DNA from: Neiella marina
GTDB lineage: Bacteria > Pseudomonadota > Gammaproteobacteria > Enterobacterales > Neiellaceae
Direction of reading: 5' to 3'
Assembly (NCBI RefSeq): GCF_002165625.1
Contig: NZ_NGNS01000020.1
Span: 26,697 to 90,696, forward strand
Length of the DNA: 64,000 bases
In this document: positions 8,253 to 20,210 of the stretch, piece by piece
How positions within the stretch are numbered: the stretch's first letter is position 1
Layout of the letters: the number at the start of each line of letters is the position of its first letter
Notes under the pieces: model-generated
Seen by the model: only the letters and a program-made list of their open reading frames with translations
Databases searched by the model: none
What the model was told of the DNA's origin: nothing
Position numbers and translations under genes: made by a program

Positions 8253-9380
8253 TTGGCTAAAGCTGCCCTCTTGGTACTCGAAGACGGTACTATTTTCCGC
8301 GGCACATCTATTGGTGCAGACGGCATGGCAACCGGTGAAGTTGTCTTTAATACTTCAATGACCGGTTATCAGGAAATTTTGACTGATCCATCATACGCTC
8401 GCCAAATCGTCACCTTAACTTATCCTCACATCGGTAACACAGGTACCAACTCGGAAGATGAAGAATCATCTGAAGTTTGGGCCAAAGGCTTGGTGATCCG
8501 AGATTTGCCAATCATCGCCAGCAATTTCCGAAGTGAACAAACCCTGAGTGAATACCTAACGGCCCGTAATGTTGTGGGTATTTGTGACATCGATACACGT
8601 AAGTTAACCCGTATTCTGCGTGAGAAAGGTGCTCAAGCTGGTTGTATTGTGGCAGCGGATAGCTTCGATGAAGCAGCAGCGTTAGCTGAGGCCAAAGGTT
8701 TCCCAGGCCTAAAAGGCATGGATTTGGCGAAAGAAGTGACCACCGACAAAACGTATTCGTGGACTGATAGCACTTGGCAATTAGGTGAAGGTCACGGCAA
8801 GCTAGAAAATGAAGCTTTTCACGTCGTAGCCTACGATTTCGGTGCTAAAAGCAATATTTTACGCATGTTGGTAGAGCGCGGTTGTCGACTCACCGTTGTT
8901 CCTGCGCAAACCTCAGCCGAAGAAGTATTAGCTCTGAATCCAGACGGCATCTTCTTATCGAATGGTCCGGGTGACCCTGAGCCATGTGATTATGCCATTG
9001 CAGCCATTAAGACCTTCCTAGAAACCGACATTCCTGTATTTGGTATCTGTTTAGGCCATCAATTGTTGGCGCTGGCAAGCGGTGCGAAGACGGTGAAGAT
9101 GAAGTTCGGTCACCATGGTGCCAACCACCCAGTGAAAGATCTTGAGCGCAATGTGGTCATGATCACCTCGCAAAACCATGGTTTTGCAGTGGACGAAGAA
9201 ACGTTGCCAAGCAACCTTAAAGCCACTCACGTGTCTTTGTTTGACGGTTCATTGCAAGGTATTCATCGCACCGATAAGCCTGCATTCAGCTTTCAGGGCC
9301 ACCCTGAAGCGAGTCCAGGACCGCACGATGCGGCGCCATTATTTGACCACTTTATTGAACTCATGCAGGCCCGCGCCTAA
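8253..9380 (+). CDS. carA: Carbamoyl-phosphate synthase small (glutaminase) subunit
   Basis: This 375-residue subunit hydrolyses glutamine and channels ammonia to CarB for carbamoyl phosphate, the precursor of arginine and pyrimidines. The class I amidotransferase domain shows [13 protein letters not shown] with nucleophile C266, and the His of [11 protein letters not shown]. The N-terminal domain is typical ([30 protein letters not shown]). The start is a TTG at 8253 with GGAGG five bases upstream. An in-frame GTG at 8241 would put the start inside the ribosome-binding site. TTG is also used by E. coli carA. carB follows after 21 bases. Confidence 0.96.
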   Translation: MAKAALLVLEDGTIFRGTSIGADGMATGEVVFNTSMTGYQEILTDPSYARQIVTLTYPHIGNTGTNSEDEESSEVWAKGLVIRDLPIIASNFRSEQTLSEYLTARNVVGICDIDTRKLTRILREKGAQAGCIVAADSFDEAAALAEAKGFPGLKGMDLAKEVTTDKTYSWTDSTWQLGEGHGKLENEAFHVVAYDFGAKSNILRMLVERGCRLTVVPAQTSAEEVLALNPDGIFLSNGPGDPEPCDYAIAAIKTFLETDIPVFGICLGHQLLALASGAKTVKMKFGHHGANHPVKDLERNVVMITSQNHGFAVDEETLPSNLKATHVSLFDGSLQGIHRTDKPAFSFQGHPEASPGPHDAAPLFDHFIELMQARA

Positions 9381-9401
9381 AACCGAGCGAGACGACGAGA
9401 C

Positions 9402-12400
9402 ATGCCAAAACGTACGGATATTAAAAGTATTCTGATTTTGGGCGCTGGCCCAATTGTGATTGGTCAAGCATGTGAGTTTGACTACTCGGGTGCTCAAGCC
9501 TGTAAAGCGCTTCGTGAAGAAGGCTATCGAGTTATTTTGGTTAACTCGAATCCGGCAACCATTATGACTGACCCTGAAATGGCCGATGCCACTTACATCG
9601 AGCCAATCCAGTGGGAAGTTGTTGCCAAGATTATTGAAAAAGAAAAACCAGATGCAGTGCTGCCAACTATGGGCGGCCAGACAGCATTGAACTGTGCTTT
9701 GGATCTGGATCGTCACGGCGTACTTGAGAAGTACGGTGTGACCATGATTGGCGCAACGGCTGATGCCATTGATAAAGCAGAAGACCGTGATCGCTTTGAC
9801 AAAGCAATGAAATCAATCGGTCTGGAAACGCCACGTGCTGAAACAGCCCACAGCATGGAAGAAGCCCACGACGTGCTATCACGCATTGGCTTCCCATGTA
9901 TTATTCGCCCATCGTTCACCATGGGCGGCACCGGTGGTGGTATCGCATATAACGTTGAAGAGTTTGAAGAAATCTGTACTCGCGGTTTGGACTTAAGCCC
10001 AACCAACGAGTTGTTGATTGACGAATCGTTAATCGGCTGGAAAGAGTACGAGATGGAAGTTGTCCGCGACAAAGCCGACAACTGTATCATCGTCTGCTCA
10101 ATTGAAAACTTCGACCCAATGGGCATTCACACTGGTGACTCAATCACCGTTGCACCTGCTCAGACGCTGACTGACAAAGAATATCAAATCATGCGGAATG
10201 CCTCGATGGCTGTTCTGCGTGAAATCGGCGTTGAAACTGGCGGTTCAAACGTACAGTTTGGTGTCAATCCTGATGATGGCCGTATGGTGATCATTGAGAT
10301 GAACCCGCGTGTGAGCCGTTCATCTGCACTGGCGTCAAAAGCAACTGGTTTCCCGATTGCAAAAATCGCAGCCAAGTTGGCGGTCGGTTACACCTTGGAT
10401 GAGTTGGCTAACGATATTACTGGTGGTGCCACACCTGCATCGTTTGAGCCTGCTATCGATTACGTAGTGACTAAGATTCCTCGCTTTAACTTCGAGAAAT
10501 TTGCCGGTGCCAATGACCGCCTGACCACTCAGATGAAGTCAGTTGGTGAGGTAATGGCTATTGGTCGTAACCAACAAGAATCACTGCAAAAAGCATTGCG
10601 TGGTTTGGAAGTAGGCGCCACTGGCTTTGACCCAATCGTTGCTTTGGACGACCCGAAAGCCAAAACGACCCTGACTTACGAATTAAAAGAAGCCGGCGCT
10701 GAGCGTATCTGGTACATCGCCGATGCTTTCCGTCATGGCTTTACTGTTGATGACGTATTCAACCTGACTAAGGTTGATCGCTGGTACTTGGTACAAATCA
10801 ATGAACTGGTTGAGCTGGAAGGGCGCGTTGCTGAAGCTGGCCTGTCTGGCCTAGATGCCGATTTGTTGCGTCTGCTGAAGCGTAAAGGTTTCGCTGATGC
10901 TCGTTTGGCTGCATTGCTGGGTGTGTCTGAGACAGAAGTTCGCAAATTGCGCCAGAAAGAAGGCATCTCGCCGGTTTACAAGCGCGTTGATACCTGTGCC
11001 GCAGAATTCTCGACTAGCACTGCTTACATGTACTCAAGCTACGATGAAGAGTGTGAAGCGCAGCCGTCTGATAAAGACAAGATCATGGTATTGGGCGGTG
11101 GTCCAAACCGTATCGGTCAAGGCATTGAGTTTGACTACTGTTGTGTTCATGCGGCACTGGCTATGCGCGAAGACGGTTACGAAACCATCATGGTTAACTG
11201 TAACCCTGAGACAGTTTCTACTGACTACGATACCTCTGATCGCTTGTACTTCGAACCAGTCACGCTGGAAGACGTACTAGAGATTGTTCGTGTCGAGCAG
11301 CCAAAAGGTGTGATTGTTCAATACGGTGGTCAAACACCACTGAAATTGGCTCGCGCTCTTGAAGCCGCTGGCGTACCAATCATTGGTACTAGTCCGGATG
11401 CCATCGATCGTGCCGAAGACCGTGAGCGCTTCCAACAAGCGGTTGAGCGTTTAGGCCTGAAGCAGCCAGAAAACGCCACAGTAACTAATTTGGAAGATGC
11501 GGTTCGCGAAGCCGAGCGCATCACTTATCCATTGGTTGTTCGCCCGTCGTACGTGCTGGGTGGCCGCGCCATGGAAATTGTTTCTGATGAGCAAGATTTG
11601 CGTCGTTACTTCAACGAAGCCGTGTCGGTATCGAATGAATCGCCAGTTCTGCTGGACCGCTTCTTAGACGATGCCATCGAAGTTGATATCGATGCCATTT
11701 GCGACAGCAAGCAAGTGGTAATTGGCGGTATCATGGAGCACATTGAGCAAGCCGGTGTTCACTCGGGTGACTCAGCCTGTTCATTGCCTCCTTACACCCT
11801 GAGCGCTGAAATCCAAGCAGTGTTGCGTGAGCAAGTCGCTAAGCTGGCGTTTGAACTTGGCGTTGTTGGCTTGATGAATACTCAGTTCGCCATCAAAGAC
11901 AACGAAGTTTACCTAATTGAGGTAAACCCACGTGCAGCTCGTACCGTGCCGTTTGTTTCTAAAGCAACTGGTGTTGCCTTGGCGAAGGTTGCTGCCCGCG
12001 TAATGGCTGGTACATCGCTTGCGGAGCAGGGCTTCCAAGAAGAAATTATTCCGCCGTACTACTCGGTAAAAGAAGTGGTGCTGCCGTTTAACAAGTTCTT
12101 GGGTGTTGACCCAATCTTGGGTCCAGAAATGCGCTCTACCGGTGAGGTAATGGGCGTTGGTGAAACCTTCGCTGAAGCCTACGCAAAAGCGCAGCTTGGA
12201 TCGATCAAAGACGTGCCGAAACAAGGCCGTGCATTGTTGTCGGTTCGCCCTGGTGATAAGAAGCGTGTGGTTGAGCTTGCTAAACAGTTAGTTGAGCTGG
12301 GCTATGAGCTAGATGCGACCCACGGTACTGCAGTCGTGCTCGGTGAGGCTGGTATCAACTGTCGCTTGGTGAACAAGGTGCACGAAGGTCGCCCGCACAT

Positions 12401-12617
12401 TCTTGACCGCATTAAGAATGGTGAGTATTCCTACATCGTCAACACCACCCAAGGGCGTCAGGCGATTGAGGATTCGAAAGTGTTGCGTCGCGGCGCGCTG
12501 CAACACAAGGTCAACTACACCACCACGTTGAACGGTGCGTTTGCAACTTGTATGGCACACAGTGCCGATCCAAGCGCTATTGTTCGCTCTGTCCAAGAGC
12601 TGCATGAGCAGATCTGA
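9402..12617 (+). CDS. carB: Carbamoyl-phosphate synthase large subunit
   Basis: This 1,071-residue protein (1,073 in E. coli) has two homologous ATP-grasp halves. The first starts [20 protein letters not shown], the second [20 protein letters not shown] near residue 560. A C-terminal MGS-like regulatory domain follows, where UMP and ornithine act in the E. coli enzyme. It converts bicarbonate, ammonia from CarA and two ATP into carbamoyl phosphate. It is cotranscribed with carA and followed by a strong terminator. Confidence 0.97.
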   Translation: MPKRTDIKSILILGAGPIVIGQACEFDYSGAQACKALREEGYRVILVNSNPATIMTDPEMADATYIEPIQWEVVAKIIEKEKPDAVLPTMGGQTALNCALDLDRHGVLEKYGVTMIGATADAIDKAEDRDRFDKAMKSIGLETPRAETAHSMEEAHDVLSRIGFPCIIRPSFTMGGTGGGIAYNVEEFEEICTRGLDLSPTNELLIDESLIGWKEYEMEVVRDKADNCIIVCSIENFDPMGIHTGDSITVAPAQTLTDKEYQIMRNASMAVLREIGVETGGSNVQFGVNPDDGRMVIIEMNPRVSRSSALASKATGFPIAKIAAKLAVGYTLDELANDITGGATPASFEPAIDYVVTKIPRFNFEKFAGANDRLTTQMKSVGEVMAIGRNQQESLQKALRGLEVGATGFDPIVALDDPKAKTTLTYELKEAGAERIWYIADAFRHGFTVDDVFNLTKVDRWYLVQINELVELEGRVAEAGLSGLDADLLRLLKRKGFADARLAALLGVSETEVRKLRQKEGISPVYKRVDTCAAEFSTSTAYMYSSYDEECEAQPSDKDKIMVLGGGPNRIGQGIEFDYCCVHAALAMREDGYETIMVNCNPETVSTDYDTSDRLYFEPVTLEDVLEIVRVEQPKGVIVQYGGQTPLKLARALEAAGVPIIGTSPDAIDRAEDRERFQQAVERLGLKQPENATVTNLEDAVREAERITYPLVVRPSYVLGGRAMEIVSDEQDLRRYFNEAVSVSNESPVLLDRFLDDAIEVDIDAICDSKQVVIGGIMEHIEQAGVHSGDSACSLPPYTLSAEIQAVLREQVAKLAFELGVVGLMNTQFAIKDNEVYLIEVNPRAARTVPFVSKATGVALAKVAARVMAGTSLAEQGFQEEIIPPYYSVKEVVLPFNKFLGVDPILGPEMRSTGEVMGVGETFAEAYAKAQLGSIKDVPKQGRALLSVRPGDKKRVVELAKQLVELGYELDATHGTAVVLGEAGINCRLVNKVHEGRPHILDRIKNGEYSYIVNTTQGRQAIEDSKVLRRGALQHKVNYTTTLNGAFATCMAHSADPSAIVRSVQELHEQI

Positions 12618-12670
12618 GCAGTTGCAGATGATTTGATTGGCGATTCAGTATAGAATCGCTCAATCGGCTG

Positions 12671-12701
12671 AAAAAAGCCGCCTCATTGAGGCGGTTTTTT
12701 T
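12671..12701 (+). terminator. carAB terminator
   Basis: An A-run precedes CCGCCTC (12678-12684), loop ATT, GAGGCGG (12688-12694) and a 7-T run. Confidence 0.9.
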
Positions 12702-12762
12702 GTCTCTATTTTATGAATCAAGATGCGGCTGGGATTGGCCGTAGAGTGTGGTATTTGAAGAT

Positions 12763-13236
12763 ATGAAAATTCCAATGACTGTGCAGGGCGCTGATAGTTT
12801 GCGTGAAGAGCTGGACTACCTAAAAGGCACCCGTCGCCCCCAAATTATTGAAGCGATCGCCGAAGCTCGTGAACACGGTGATTTGAAAGAAAATGCTGAA
12901 TATCACGCTGCTCGTGAGCAACAAGGTTTTTGTGAAGGCCGCATTCAGGAAATTGAAGCGAAATTGTCCAATGCGCAAATCATTGATGTTAGCAAGATGG
13001 AAGCAAGCGGCAAGGTCATTTTTGGCGCCACTGTGGTGTTGCTAAATATTGATACTGACGGCGAAGTTACCTATCGCATCGTTGGTGATGATGAAGCTGA
13101 CTTGAAAAAGAATCTAATTTCAATCAATAGCCCTATTGCTCGTGGTTTGATCGGTAAATCTGAAGGCGATGAAGTGACGGTCAAAACACCGGGCGGCGAT
13201 GTTGAGTTCGAAATTCTTGAAGTGAACTACGTTTAA
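12763..13236 (+). CDS. greA: Transcription elongation factor GreA
   Basis: This 157-residue factor enters the RNA polymerase secondary channel and stimulates cleavage of backtracked RNA. The N-terminal coiled coil carries [20 protein letters not shown], whose acidic tip residues (D, E) are catalytically required. The C-terminal FKBP-like domain has [19 protein letters not shown] placed the start at the ATG at 12763 ([11 protein letters not shown]), which aligns with the E. coli start; a GTG at 12748 is also in frame. The ribosome-binding site is weak (GAAG). It is a single gene between two terminators. Confidence 0.95.
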   Translation: MKIPMTVQGADSLREELDYLKGTRRPQIIEAIAEAREHGDLKENAEYHAAREQQGFCEGRIQEIEAKLSNAQIIDVSKMEASGKVIFGATVVLLNIDTDGEVTYRIVGDDEADLKKNLISINSPIARGLIGKSEGDEVTVKTPGGDVEFEILEVNYV

Positions 13237-13265
13237 AGGCGCAGATTCATCTTTGCTTACAAATG

Positions 13266-13292
13266 AAAAACCCGGCAATCGCCGGGTTTTTT
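13266..13292. terminator. Bidirectional terminator between greA and yhbY
   Basis: A-run, CCCGGC (13271-13276), loop AATC, GCCGGG (13281-13286), T-run. It can terminate greA on the plus strand and the convergent yhbY on the minus strand. Confidence 0.85.
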
Positions 13293-13325
13293 GTATGCTG
13301 ACACCAAGGTAAGCTAGTCGTTGCG

Positions 13326-13625
13326 TTAGCCCTTGGGTAACGAGAACTTTGACTCGTCTTGGTCTTGCAGAAAGAACACCGCAACTTTGCCGATGATTTG
13401 TACTAGTGTGGCGCTAGATTCGCGGCAGATAGCATCGCAAATTAGCTGTCGCTCAGCTTTGTCTTCACCCAGAACCTTAACCTTGATGAGTTCGTGGTGA
13501 TTGAGAGCCAGCTCGATTTCAGCCATGACGCCTTCGGTCAGGCCATTGTTGCCGAGCATGACCACAGGCTTGAGCGAGTGAGCCTCGGACTTAAGGTATT
13601 GTTTTTGTTTGTTGCTAAGTTGCAT
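13326..13625 (-). CDS. yhbY: Ribosome assembly RNA-binding protein YhbY
   Basis: This 99-residue single CRS1-YhbY (CRM) domain protein (97 in E. coli) associates with pre-50S particles. Family features include the opening LSNKQKQYLKSEAHSLKPVV and the GNNGLTEGV loop. It is divergent from rlmE with 89 bp between starts. This yhbY/rlmE-ftsH arrangement is conserved in gammaproteobacteria, and both divergent products act on 23S rRNA or the large subunit. Confidence 0.94.
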   Translation of the reverse strand: MQLSNKQKQYLKSEAHSLKPVVMLGNNGLTEGVMAEIELALNHHELIKVKVLGEDKAERQLICDAICRESSATLVQIIGKVAVFFLQDQDESKFSLPKG

Positions 13626-13714
13626 GAATCTGCTTTCTTCGCTGTTAGGGACTTGAATTCTGCTAAGTTTACCCCCATCTGCCTGACTTAGCCTACAACA
13701 AACTAAAAATAGTC

Positions 13715-14347
13715 ATGTCGAACAAAAAACGCAGCGCCAGTAGCAAGCGTTGGTTGAAAGAACATTTTGACGATAAGTATGTCAAAGAAGCGCAAAAGCT
13801 GGGATTACGCTCGCGGGCTGTGTTCAAGCTGGATGAGATTCAGCAACGAGACAAAGTCATTCGACGTGGCGACACCGTAGTTGACTTGGGCGCTGCTCCA
13901 GGCGGTTGGTCACAGTTTAGCGTCGAGCAAATCGGTGAAAGCGGACGCGTCATTGCCTGTGACATTCTCGACATGGATCCGATCGCCGGGGTGGAATTCC
14001 TCAAGGGTGATTTTCGAGAAGAAGCGGTGCTGGCGGCTTTGCTAAACCGAGTCGGTGACGACATGGTCGATGTGGTGCTATCAGATATGGCGCCGAATAT
14101 GTCTGGCAACCCCAGTGTTGATCAGCCGCGACGCATGTATTTAGTTGAGCTAGCGTTGGATATGTGTCACCAAGTATTGGCCGCCAACGGCAATTTTATC
14201 GTTAAAGTTTTCCAAGGCGAAGGCTTTGACGAATTCCTAATGGAAGTTCGCCGGTCATTTAAATCGGTGAAAATTCGTAAACCTGATTCGTCCCGGTCAC
14301 GTTCAAGAGAAGTGTTCATGGTGGCGACGGGATATAAACTGCGGTAA
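13715..14347 (+). CDS. rlmE: 23S rRNA (uridine-2'-O-)-methyltransferase
   Basis: This 210-residue SAM-dependent enzyme (FtsJ/RrmJ) methylates the ribose of U2552 in 23S rRNA at a late step of large-subunit assembly. Motif I is [12 protein letters not shown]38 of FKLDEI, the Asp of LSDMAPN and the Lys of [10 protein letters not shown] belong to the catalytic K-D-K-E set. It precedes ftsH by 63 bp; the two form a heat-shock operon in E. coli. Confidence 0.96.
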   Translation: MSNKKRSASSKRWLKEHFDDKYVKEAQKLGLRSRAVFKLDEIQQRDKVIRRGDTVVDLGAAPGGWSQFSVEQIGESGRVIACDILDMDPIAGVEFLKGDFREEAVLAALLNRVGDDMVDVVLSDMAPNMSGNPSVDQPRRMYLVELALDMCHQVLAANGNFIVKVFQGEGFDEFLMEVRRSFKSVKIRKPDSSRSRSREVFMVATGYKLR

Positions 14348-14410
14348 TCTCTAGTCCAAAGGCCTAAATGATAGCCGTAATAAACAAGTAGCTGAGAGAG
14401 GAAGACTCCT

Positions 14411-16345
14411 TTGAGTGATATGGTGAAAAATTTAATTCTCTGGTTAGTCATCGCCGTGGTGCTGATGTCCGTGTTCCAGAGTTTTTCGCCCAGCGAATCC
14501 ACATCGGGACAGTTGGATTACACTGCATTTGTGCAGGATGTTCGACGCGGTGACATTCGTGAAGTGACGATTGACGGTCAAACCATTACTGGTAGCAAGC
14601 GCAACGGTGAGGCGTTCGAAACGGTTATGCCGTTTTATGACGATGACTTGCTAAACGACCTGATCAAACAAGATGTGCGGGCATTCGGTAAGAAACCGGA
14701 AGAGCCAAGCTTCATCTCTCAGATCTTTATCTCTTGGTTCCCAATGCTACTGCTCATCGGTGTGTGGATTTTCTTCATGCGCCAAATGCAAGGCGGCGGT
14801 GGCAAAGGCGCGATGTCGTTCGGTAAGAGCAAAGCGCGCCTAATGAGCGAAGACCAAATCAAAACCACGTTCGCCGATGTAGCGGGTGTTGATGAAGCCA
14901 AAGAAGAAGTGTCAGAGCTGGTCGATTACCTAAAAGACCCCTCTAAGTTCCAACGTCTTGGCGGTAAAATTCCAAAAGGCATTTTGATGGTGGGTCAACC
15001 GGGTACTGGTAAAACCTTGTTAGCTCGCGCCATTGCTGGTGAAGCCAAGGTACCTTTCTTTACTATTTCTGGTTCTGACTTCGTTGAAATGTTTGTCGGT
15101 GTTGGTGCATCGCGTGTTCGTGACATGTTCGAGCAAGCCAAAAAAGCCGCGCCTTGTATTGTTTTCATCGATGAAATCGACGCAGTAGGCCGCCAACGTG
15201 GCGCTGGATTGGGGGGCGGCCACGATGAACGTGAGCAAACCCTCAACCAAATGCTGGTTGAAATGGACGGTTTTGAGGGCAACGAGGGCATTATTGTCAT
15301 CGCTGCGACGAACCGGCCAGACGTGTTGGACCCAGCGTTATTGCGTCCAGGCCGATTCGACCGTCAAGTTGTGGTTGGTTTGCCTGATGTTCGTGGTCGC
15401 GAGCAGATCCTCAAGGTCCATATGCGCAAAGTGCCGATTGCTGATGATGTAGAAGCATCAGTTATTGCTCGAGGTACGCCAGGGTTCTCTGGTGCGGACT
15501 TGTCCAACTTGGTGAACGAAGCTGCGCTGTTCGCTGCTCGCGGTAATCGCCGCAAAGTTAGTATGGAAGAGTTTGAGAAAGCCAAAGACAAGATCATGAT
15601 GGGCGCCGAGCGCAAGTCGATGGTCATGACCGAGGATGAAAAGGCGATGACGGCCTACCACGAAGCCGGCCACGCCATTGTCGGTCGCTTGGTACCTGAG
15701 CATGACCCAGTCTACAAAGTATCGATCATTCCTCGTGGTCGGGCGTTGGGTGTGACCATGTACTTGCCGGAGCAAGATCGCGTCAGCCACTCCAAACAAC
15801 ATTTGGAAAGCATGGTGTCGAGTTTATTCGGCGGCCGAATCGCCGAGGCGATTATTTACGGCAACGATAAAGTCACCACTGGTGCATCAAACGACATTGA
15901 GCGTGCGACTGATATTGCTCGTAAGATGGTGACCCAATGGGGTCTTTCGGAAAAGATGGGGCCAATGCTGTATGCAGAGGAAGAAGGTGAAGTGTTCTTG
16001 GGACGCACTGCGGCCAAGGTCAAGCACATGTCAGATGAGACTGCTCGTGCCATCGATGAGGAAATCAAGTTGCTGATTGATCGTAACTATCAGCGCTCTG
16101 AGCAAATTCTCAACGACAACCTCGATATCTTGCATGCGATGAAAGATGCGTTGATGAAGTATGAAACCATTGATGCCAAGCAGATTGATGATTTGATGGC
16201 TCGCCGCGACGTTCGTCCGCCTGCGGATTGGAGCAACAACGACTCGGCAGGCTCAGATTCGAGTGGTAATTCTGACACCAAATTGGATGTCAACGAATCG
16301 CAAGAGCCAAAAGCGGATGGCGCAGAAGACGCCGAAGCGAAATAA
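14411..16345 (+). CDS. ftsH: ATP-dependent zinc metalloprotease FtsH
   Basis: This 644-residue hexameric membrane protease degrades misassembled membrane proteins and regulators such as LpxC and sigma-32. TM1 lies near residues 7-26 ([15 protein letters not shown]), then a periplasmic domain and TM2 ([15 protein letters not shown]). The AAA domain has Walker A GQPGTGKT (K201), Walker [12 protein letters not shown] and the SRH region. The zinc site HEAGH starts at H417. The start is TTG at 14411, with GAGAGGA about 9 bases upstream; the ATG at 14420 lacks such spacing. The C-terminal tail is acidic and Ser-rich. Confidence 0.97.
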   Translation: MSDMVKNLILWLVIAVVLMSVFQSFSPSESTSGQLDYTAFVQDVRRGDIREVTIDGQTITGSKRNGEAFETVMPFYDDDLLNDLIKQDVRAFGKKPEEPSFISQIFISWFPMLLLIGVWIFFMRQMQGGGGKGAMSFGKSKARLMSEDQIKTTFADVAGVDEAKEEVSELVDYLKDPSKFQRLGGKIPKGILMVGQPGTGKTLLARAIAGEAKVPFFTISGSDFVEMFVGVGASRVRDMFEQAKKAAPCIVFIDEIDAVGRQRGAGLGGGHDEREQTLNQMLVEMDGFEGNEGIIVIAATNRPDVLDPALLRPGRFDRQVVVGLPDVRGREQILKVHMRKVPIADDVEASVIARGTPGFSGADLSNLVNEAALFAARGNRRKVSMEEFEKAKDKIMMGAERKSMVMTEDEKAMTAYHEAGHAIVGRLVPEHDPVYKVSIIPRGRALGVTMYLPEQDRVSHSKQHLESMVSSLFGGRIAEAIIYGNDKVTTGASNDIERATDIARKMVTQWGLSEKMGPMLYAEEEGEVFLGRTAAKVKHMSDETARAIDEEIKLLIDRNYQRSEQILNDNLDILHAMKDALMKYETIDAKQIDDLMARRDVRPPADWSNNDSAGSDSSGNSDTKLDVNESQEPKADGAEDAEAK

Positions 16346-16367
16346 TCATATACTGACGTTATTCGAA

Positions 16368-16392
16368 AAAGCCCCGCTCGCGGGGCTTTTTA
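16368..16392 (+). terminator. ftsH terminator
   Basis: GCCCCG (16371-16376), loop CTCG, CGGGGC (16381-16386), then TTTTT, 24 bases before the folP start. Because folP follows so closely, some read-through into folP-glmM is likely. Confidence 0.85.
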
Positions 16393-16415
16393 TTAGCTTT
16401 GAGAATTGCCACTGA

Positions 16416-17228
16416 ATGACCATTGATTTATTCCAGCCTCAAGTCATGGGGATCCTTAACGTCACGCCCGACTCATTCTCCGATGGTGGCTCGTTTAACT
16501 CCTTAGACGCCGCGCTAAGTCAAACCGAGCAAATGGTAGCCGATGGTGCCAGCATTCTTGATATCGGCGGCGAATCGACTCGCCCCGGTGCCGACGCGGT
16601 AGCTGAGGCCGAGGAGTTAGACCGGGTGATTCCGGTAATTGAAGCGATTCGAAGCCGCTTCGATATCGCGATATCCATTGATACCATCAAAGCGCGAGTG
16701 ATGACCGAAGCGGTTAATGCTGGTGCCAACATGATTAACGATGTGCGGGCATTGCAAGAGCCTGGTGCCTTACAAGCTGCGGTCGCCGCGCGAGTACCTG
16801 TGTGTCTGATGCATATGCAAGGCAGCCCGCGAACCATGCAACAGCAGCCGCAGTATCACCAGGTCGAGACAGACGTCGCCGAATTTCTGCAACAGCGCGC
16901 TGATGTCTGCATAGCCGCAGGGATCCCAAAGCAGTCGATTGTGCTCGACCCCGGCTTTGGTTTTGGCAAAACTTTAACCCACAACCTCAGGTTACTGGCT
17001 CATGTCGATGATTTGACGACCTTGGGCTATCCTGTGCTGATCGGCTTATCACGAAAATCCATGTTCGGTAAGTTGTTGAACCGTGACGTAAATGAAAGAT
17101 TGGCAGCGAGTTTGGCTGGCATGATGATTAGTTTGAACCAAGGGGCACACATTTTCCGTGTCCATGATGTAAAAGAAGCAGCTGATAGCCTGCGATTATG
17201 GCAGGCCGTCAAGGAGCAAAAAGCATGA
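16416..17228 (+). CDS. folP: Dihydropteroate synthase
   Basis: This 270-residue TIM-barrel enzyme condenses dihydropterin pyrophosphate with p-aminobenzoate in folate synthesis, and is the target of sulfonamides. Signatures are [15 protein letters not shown] near the N-terminus, [11 protein letters not shown] (phosphate binding) and the late GLSRKSMFG loop. It is about 12 residues shorter at the N-terminus than the E. coli enzyme. Its stop overlaps the glmM start (ATGA). Confidence 0.96.
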   Translation: MTIDLFQPQVMGILNVTPDSFSDGGSFNSLDAALSQTEQMVADGASILDIGGESTRPGADAVAEAEELDRVIPVIEAIRSRFDIAISIDTIKARVMTEAVNAGANMINDVRALQEPGALQAAVAARVPVCLMHMQGSPRTMQQQPQYHQVETDVAEFLQQRADVCIAAGIPKQSIVLDPGFGFGKTLTHNLRLLAHVDDLTTLGYPVLIGLSRKSMFGKLLNRDVNERLAASLAGMMISLNQGAHIFRVHDVKEAADSLRLWQAVKEQKA

Positions 17229-18565
17229 GCGAACGTAAGTATTTTGGCACCGACGGTATTCGAGGTCGGGTCGGCGAGGGCGCCATTACCCCTGATTTCG
17301 TATTGAAGTTGGGTTGGGCAGCAGGTCGAGTGTTGTCGAAGCAAGGCACCAAAAATGTCCTGATTGGTAAGGACACTCGCATTTCTAATTACATGCTCGA
17401 AGCAGCACTGGAAGCAGGCCTGGCCGCTGCGGGATTAAAAGCCAATCTGATGGGGCCAATGCCGACTCCTGCTGTCGCCTACTTGACGAGAACCTTTCGT
17501 GCAGAGGCAGGCATTGTCTTAAGCGCCTCTCATAACCCGTATTACGATAATGGTATTAAATTCTTCTCTGCTCAGGGCACCAAGCTCGACGATGATTTGG
17601 AGTTAGCAATTGAAGCGGAACTCAATAAGCCATTGACCTGTGTTGACAATGCATCTTTGGGTAAAGCCGTGCGTATTGAAGATGCGGCTGGGCGATACAT
17701 CGAGTTTTGTAAGAGCACCGTACCGCACTATATGAATTTGCAGGGAATGAAAGTTGTTGTTGATTGCGCCAACGGCGCAACGTATGACATTGCCCCGGCA
17801 GTTTTCCGAGAACTCGGAGCAGAAGTTATTGCGATTGGTGTCAAACCAAACGGTACCAATATTAACGACAAATGTGGCGCGACGGATACCCAGCTATTAG
17901 CCGAAACCGTATTGGCAGAAGAAGCCGATGTTGGTATTGCTCTTGATGGTGATGGTGATCGCTGCATTATGGTCGATCACACCGGTCAAGTGCTCGATGG
18001 CGACCAGTTGCTGTTCATCATCGCTCGCGATGCGATGCGCCAAGGTCGCCTTAAGGGGGGGGTCGTTGGCACCCAGATGACCAACCTGGGGATGGAGTTA
18101 GCATTGGGGATCTTAGGTATTCCATTTGCCCGTTCTAAAGTTGGTGATCGCTATGTCATGGAAATGCTGCAAGAGAAGGGTTGGTTTTTCGGTGGAGAAG
18201 GCTCGGGTCACATCATTTGTTTAGATCGTACCTCGACGGGCGATGGCATTGTTGCTGCGTTGCAAGTGCTCACCGCATCCGTTCACTCAGAGCTGTCACT
18301 GCATGAATTGGCCCGTGGAATGGAGAAATTTCCGCAAGTATTGATCAACATCCGCTTCCAAGAGGGCAGCGATCCGTTATCTGACGAAGGTGTTCAGCAA
18401 GCTGTGGCAGAGGTTGAAGAAAAATTGGGCCGCACAGGCCGAGTGTTATTGCGTAAATCGGGTACTGAGCCGCTCGTTCGGGTAATGGTCGAAGGCGACA
18501 ACCAAGAATTGGTTCAAAGCAGCGCCGAAGCCATTGCTGAACAGGTGAAACTGGCTAGCGAATAA
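17225..18565 (+). CDS. glmM: Phosphoglucosamine mutase
   Basis: This 446-residue enzyme (445 in E. coli) interconverts glucosamine-6-phosphate and glucosamine-1-phosphate, feeding UDP-GlcNAc for peptidoglycan and LPS. The N-terminus is typical ([14 protein letters not shown]). The active-site phosphoserine S102 lies in [12 protein letters not shown], the metal loop is DGDGDR and the substrate loop GEGSGH. The ATG at 17225 overlaps the folP stop by 4 bp, so an upstream in-frame ATG at 17198 inside folP is not used here. Confidence 0.97.
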   Translation: MSERKYFGTDGIRGRVGEGAITPDFVLKLGWAAGRVLSKQGTKNVLIGKDTRISNYMLEAALEAGLAAAGLKANLMGPMPTPAVAYLTRTFRAEAGIVLSASHNPYYDNGIKFFSAQGTKLDDDLELAIEAELNKPLTCVDNASLGKAVRIEDAAGRYIEFCKSTVPHYMNLQGMKVVVDCANGATYDIAPAVFRELGAEVIAIGVKPNGTNINDKCGATDTQLLAETVLAEEADVGIALDGDGDRCIMVDHTGQVLDGDQLLFIIARDAMRQGRLKGGVVGTQMTNLGMELALGILGIPFARSKVGDRYVMEMLQEKGWFFGGEGSGHIICLDRTSTGDGIVAALQVLTASVHSELSLHELARGMEKFPQVLINIRFQEGSDPLSDEGVQQAVAEVEEKLGRTGRVLLRKSGTEPLVRVMVEGDNQELVQSSAEAIAEQVKLASE

Positions 18566-18703
18566 CCGGTTAACCTGCTGTCGATAGAAAACAAGAAAAT
18601 CAACTTGTAACTTGGCAGCAGGTTCGCTAATATCTCGCCCGCCCTGATGATGGTGGGCATAAATACGAGACAAATCAGCGCAAATAGCGCTTGAGAGTGA
18701 CGA

Positions 18704-19036
18704 ATGTACGAACTAATTATCATTGTTTATCTGCTGGTTGCTTTAGCAATTATTGGCTTGGTGCTGATTCAGCAAGGTAAAGGCGCAGACATGGGTGCCT
18801 CGTTTGGCGCGGGTGCTTCTGCAAGCCTGTTTGGTTCTGGCGGCTCTGGTAACTTCCTGACTCGTACCACCGGTGTTTTGGCAACTATCTTTTTCGTTCT
18901 TAGCCTGATTATTGGTAACTTGACCAATAATCGTGTTAAGCAAAGTCAGGAATGGGAAAACCTGACTGATGCGGCCCCTGTTGTGATTGAACAAGACGTG
19001 CCAGCATCTGCGCCGGAATCTGATATTCCGCAATAA
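18704..19036 (+). CDS. secG: Protein translocase subunit SecG
   Basis: This 110-residue inner-membrane protein has two hydrophobic segments (about 2-22 and 53-72) around a Gly/Ser-rich loop (GASFGAGASASLFGSGGSGNF), as in all SecG proteins. It supports SecYE-SecA protein export. The tRNA-Leu gene begins 7 bp after its stop codon, so the two are probably cotranscribed, as in E. coli. Confidence 0.95.
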   Translation: MYELIIIVYLLVALAIIGLVLIQQGKGADMGASFGAGASASLFGSGGSGNFLTRTTGVLATIFFVLSLIIGNLTNNRVKQSQEWENLTDAAPVVIEQDVPASAPESDIPQ

Positions 19037-19043
19037 ATTCTTT

Positions 19044-19129
19044 GCCGAGGTGGTGGAATTGGTAGACACGCTATCTTGAGGGGGTAGTGTCCTATGGACG
19101 TGCGGGTTCAAGTCCCGCTCTCGGCACCA
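19044..19129 (+). tRNA. leuU: tRNA-Leu (anticodon GAG)
   Basis: The sequence folds as a class II tRNA with a long variable arm. The acceptor stem is GCCGAGG with its 3' partner, the D-arm carries GGTAGAC, and the anticodon loop TTGAGGG contains GAG. The T-arm is GGTTCAAGTCC and CCA is encoded at 19127-19129. The stretch matches E. coli leuU, which occupies the same place between secG and metY. Confidence 0.96.
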
Positions 19130-19192
19130 ATTAAGCACGGATTGTTCGCTTGAATCTCATCGTTCAACTCAGTACAATTCGTTCCCGAATGA

Positions 19193-19545
<353 letters not shown>

Positions 19546-19618
19546 CTCAGCGAAAACCATGTTTTCGCAACACCTCCAGTCAAGAACAACATTCTTGAAG
19601 GAAAGGGTAAAGCAGCTT

Positions 19619-19644
19619 AAGCCCCGGGTGACTTGGGGCTTTTT
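19619..19644 (+). terminator. Terminator after the tRNA repeat array
   Basis: AAGCCCC (19619-19625), 9-nt loop, GGGGCTT (19635-19641) and a T-run. It probably ends part of the secG-leuU-metY transcripts before the rimP-nusA genes. Confidence 0.75.
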
Positions 19645-19690
19645 GCTATGTGGGTCTCGGTGATCTGTTGTACTCCGGGACTTGTTGACT

Positions 19691-19711
19691 GGGGCCTTGT
19701 GCCCTTTTTTT
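19691..19711 (+). terminator. Weak terminator or attenuator before rimP
   Basis: GGGC (19692-19695), loop CTTGT, GCCC (19701-19704) followed by a run of T ending at 19711. The stem is short, so it is at most a partial terminator. It could take part in feedback by NusA on its own operon, as known in E. coli. Confidence 0.35.
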
Positions 19712-19726
19712 GTTTCCGGGAGATAT

Positions 19727-20182
19727 ATGGCTACACTGGAATCTCGACTCACAGACATGCTGACACCAGCAGTTGAAGCCTTAGGCTATGAGCTGTGGGG
19801 GTTGGAGTTTGTTCGAGCGGGCAAACATTCGACATTACGTTTGTTCATCGACAGCCCAAACGGCATTACCGTTGATGATTGTGCCGAAGCAAGTCGGCAG
19901 GCTAGTGCGGTGTTGGATGTCGAAGATCCAATCAGCTCTGAATACAACCTGGAGGTGTCTTCTCCGGGGCTAGAGCGGCCATTATATAAAATCCAGCATT
20001 ATGAAATGTACGTTGGTCATGAGATTTCAGTGAAAACTCGTATGCCTCAATTCGGCCAACGTAAATTCCAAGGGATCCTGAAAGCAGTCGATAACGGCAT
20101 GGCCGTTGTTGAAACTGCTAAACACGAAGTTGAGCTGATGATCGACAATATCGATAAAGCTCATCTGGTTGCCAAGTTTTAG
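19727..20182 (+). CDS. rimP: Ribosome maturation factor RimP
   Basis: This 151-residue protein (150 in E. coli) helps assemble the 30S subunit. The N-terminal alpha/beta domain has LGYELWGLEFVRAG and DDCAEASRQ, the C-terminal SH3-like domain starts near residue 90, and VSSPGLERPL is the family signature. The start is the ATG at 19727 with GGGAG just upstream. It opens the rimP-nusA-infB-rbfA-truB cluster. Confidence 0.95.
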   Translation: MATLESRLTDMLTPAVEALGYELWGLEFVRAGKHSTLRLFIDSPNGITVDDCAEASRQASAVLDVEDPISSEYNLEVSSPGLERPLYKIQHYEMYVGHEISVKTRMPQFGQRKFQGILKAVDNGMAVVETAKHEVELMIDNIDKAHLVAKF

Positions 20183-20210
20183 TCGGCGTAGTTAGGAAGA
20201 GGTCTAATAA

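Noticed and set aside
18572..18624. Inverted repeat AACCTGCTG/CAGCAGGTT between glmM and secG
   Set aside because: The arms are 9 bp but 35 bp apart and there is no T-run; I see no supported role as terminator or operator.
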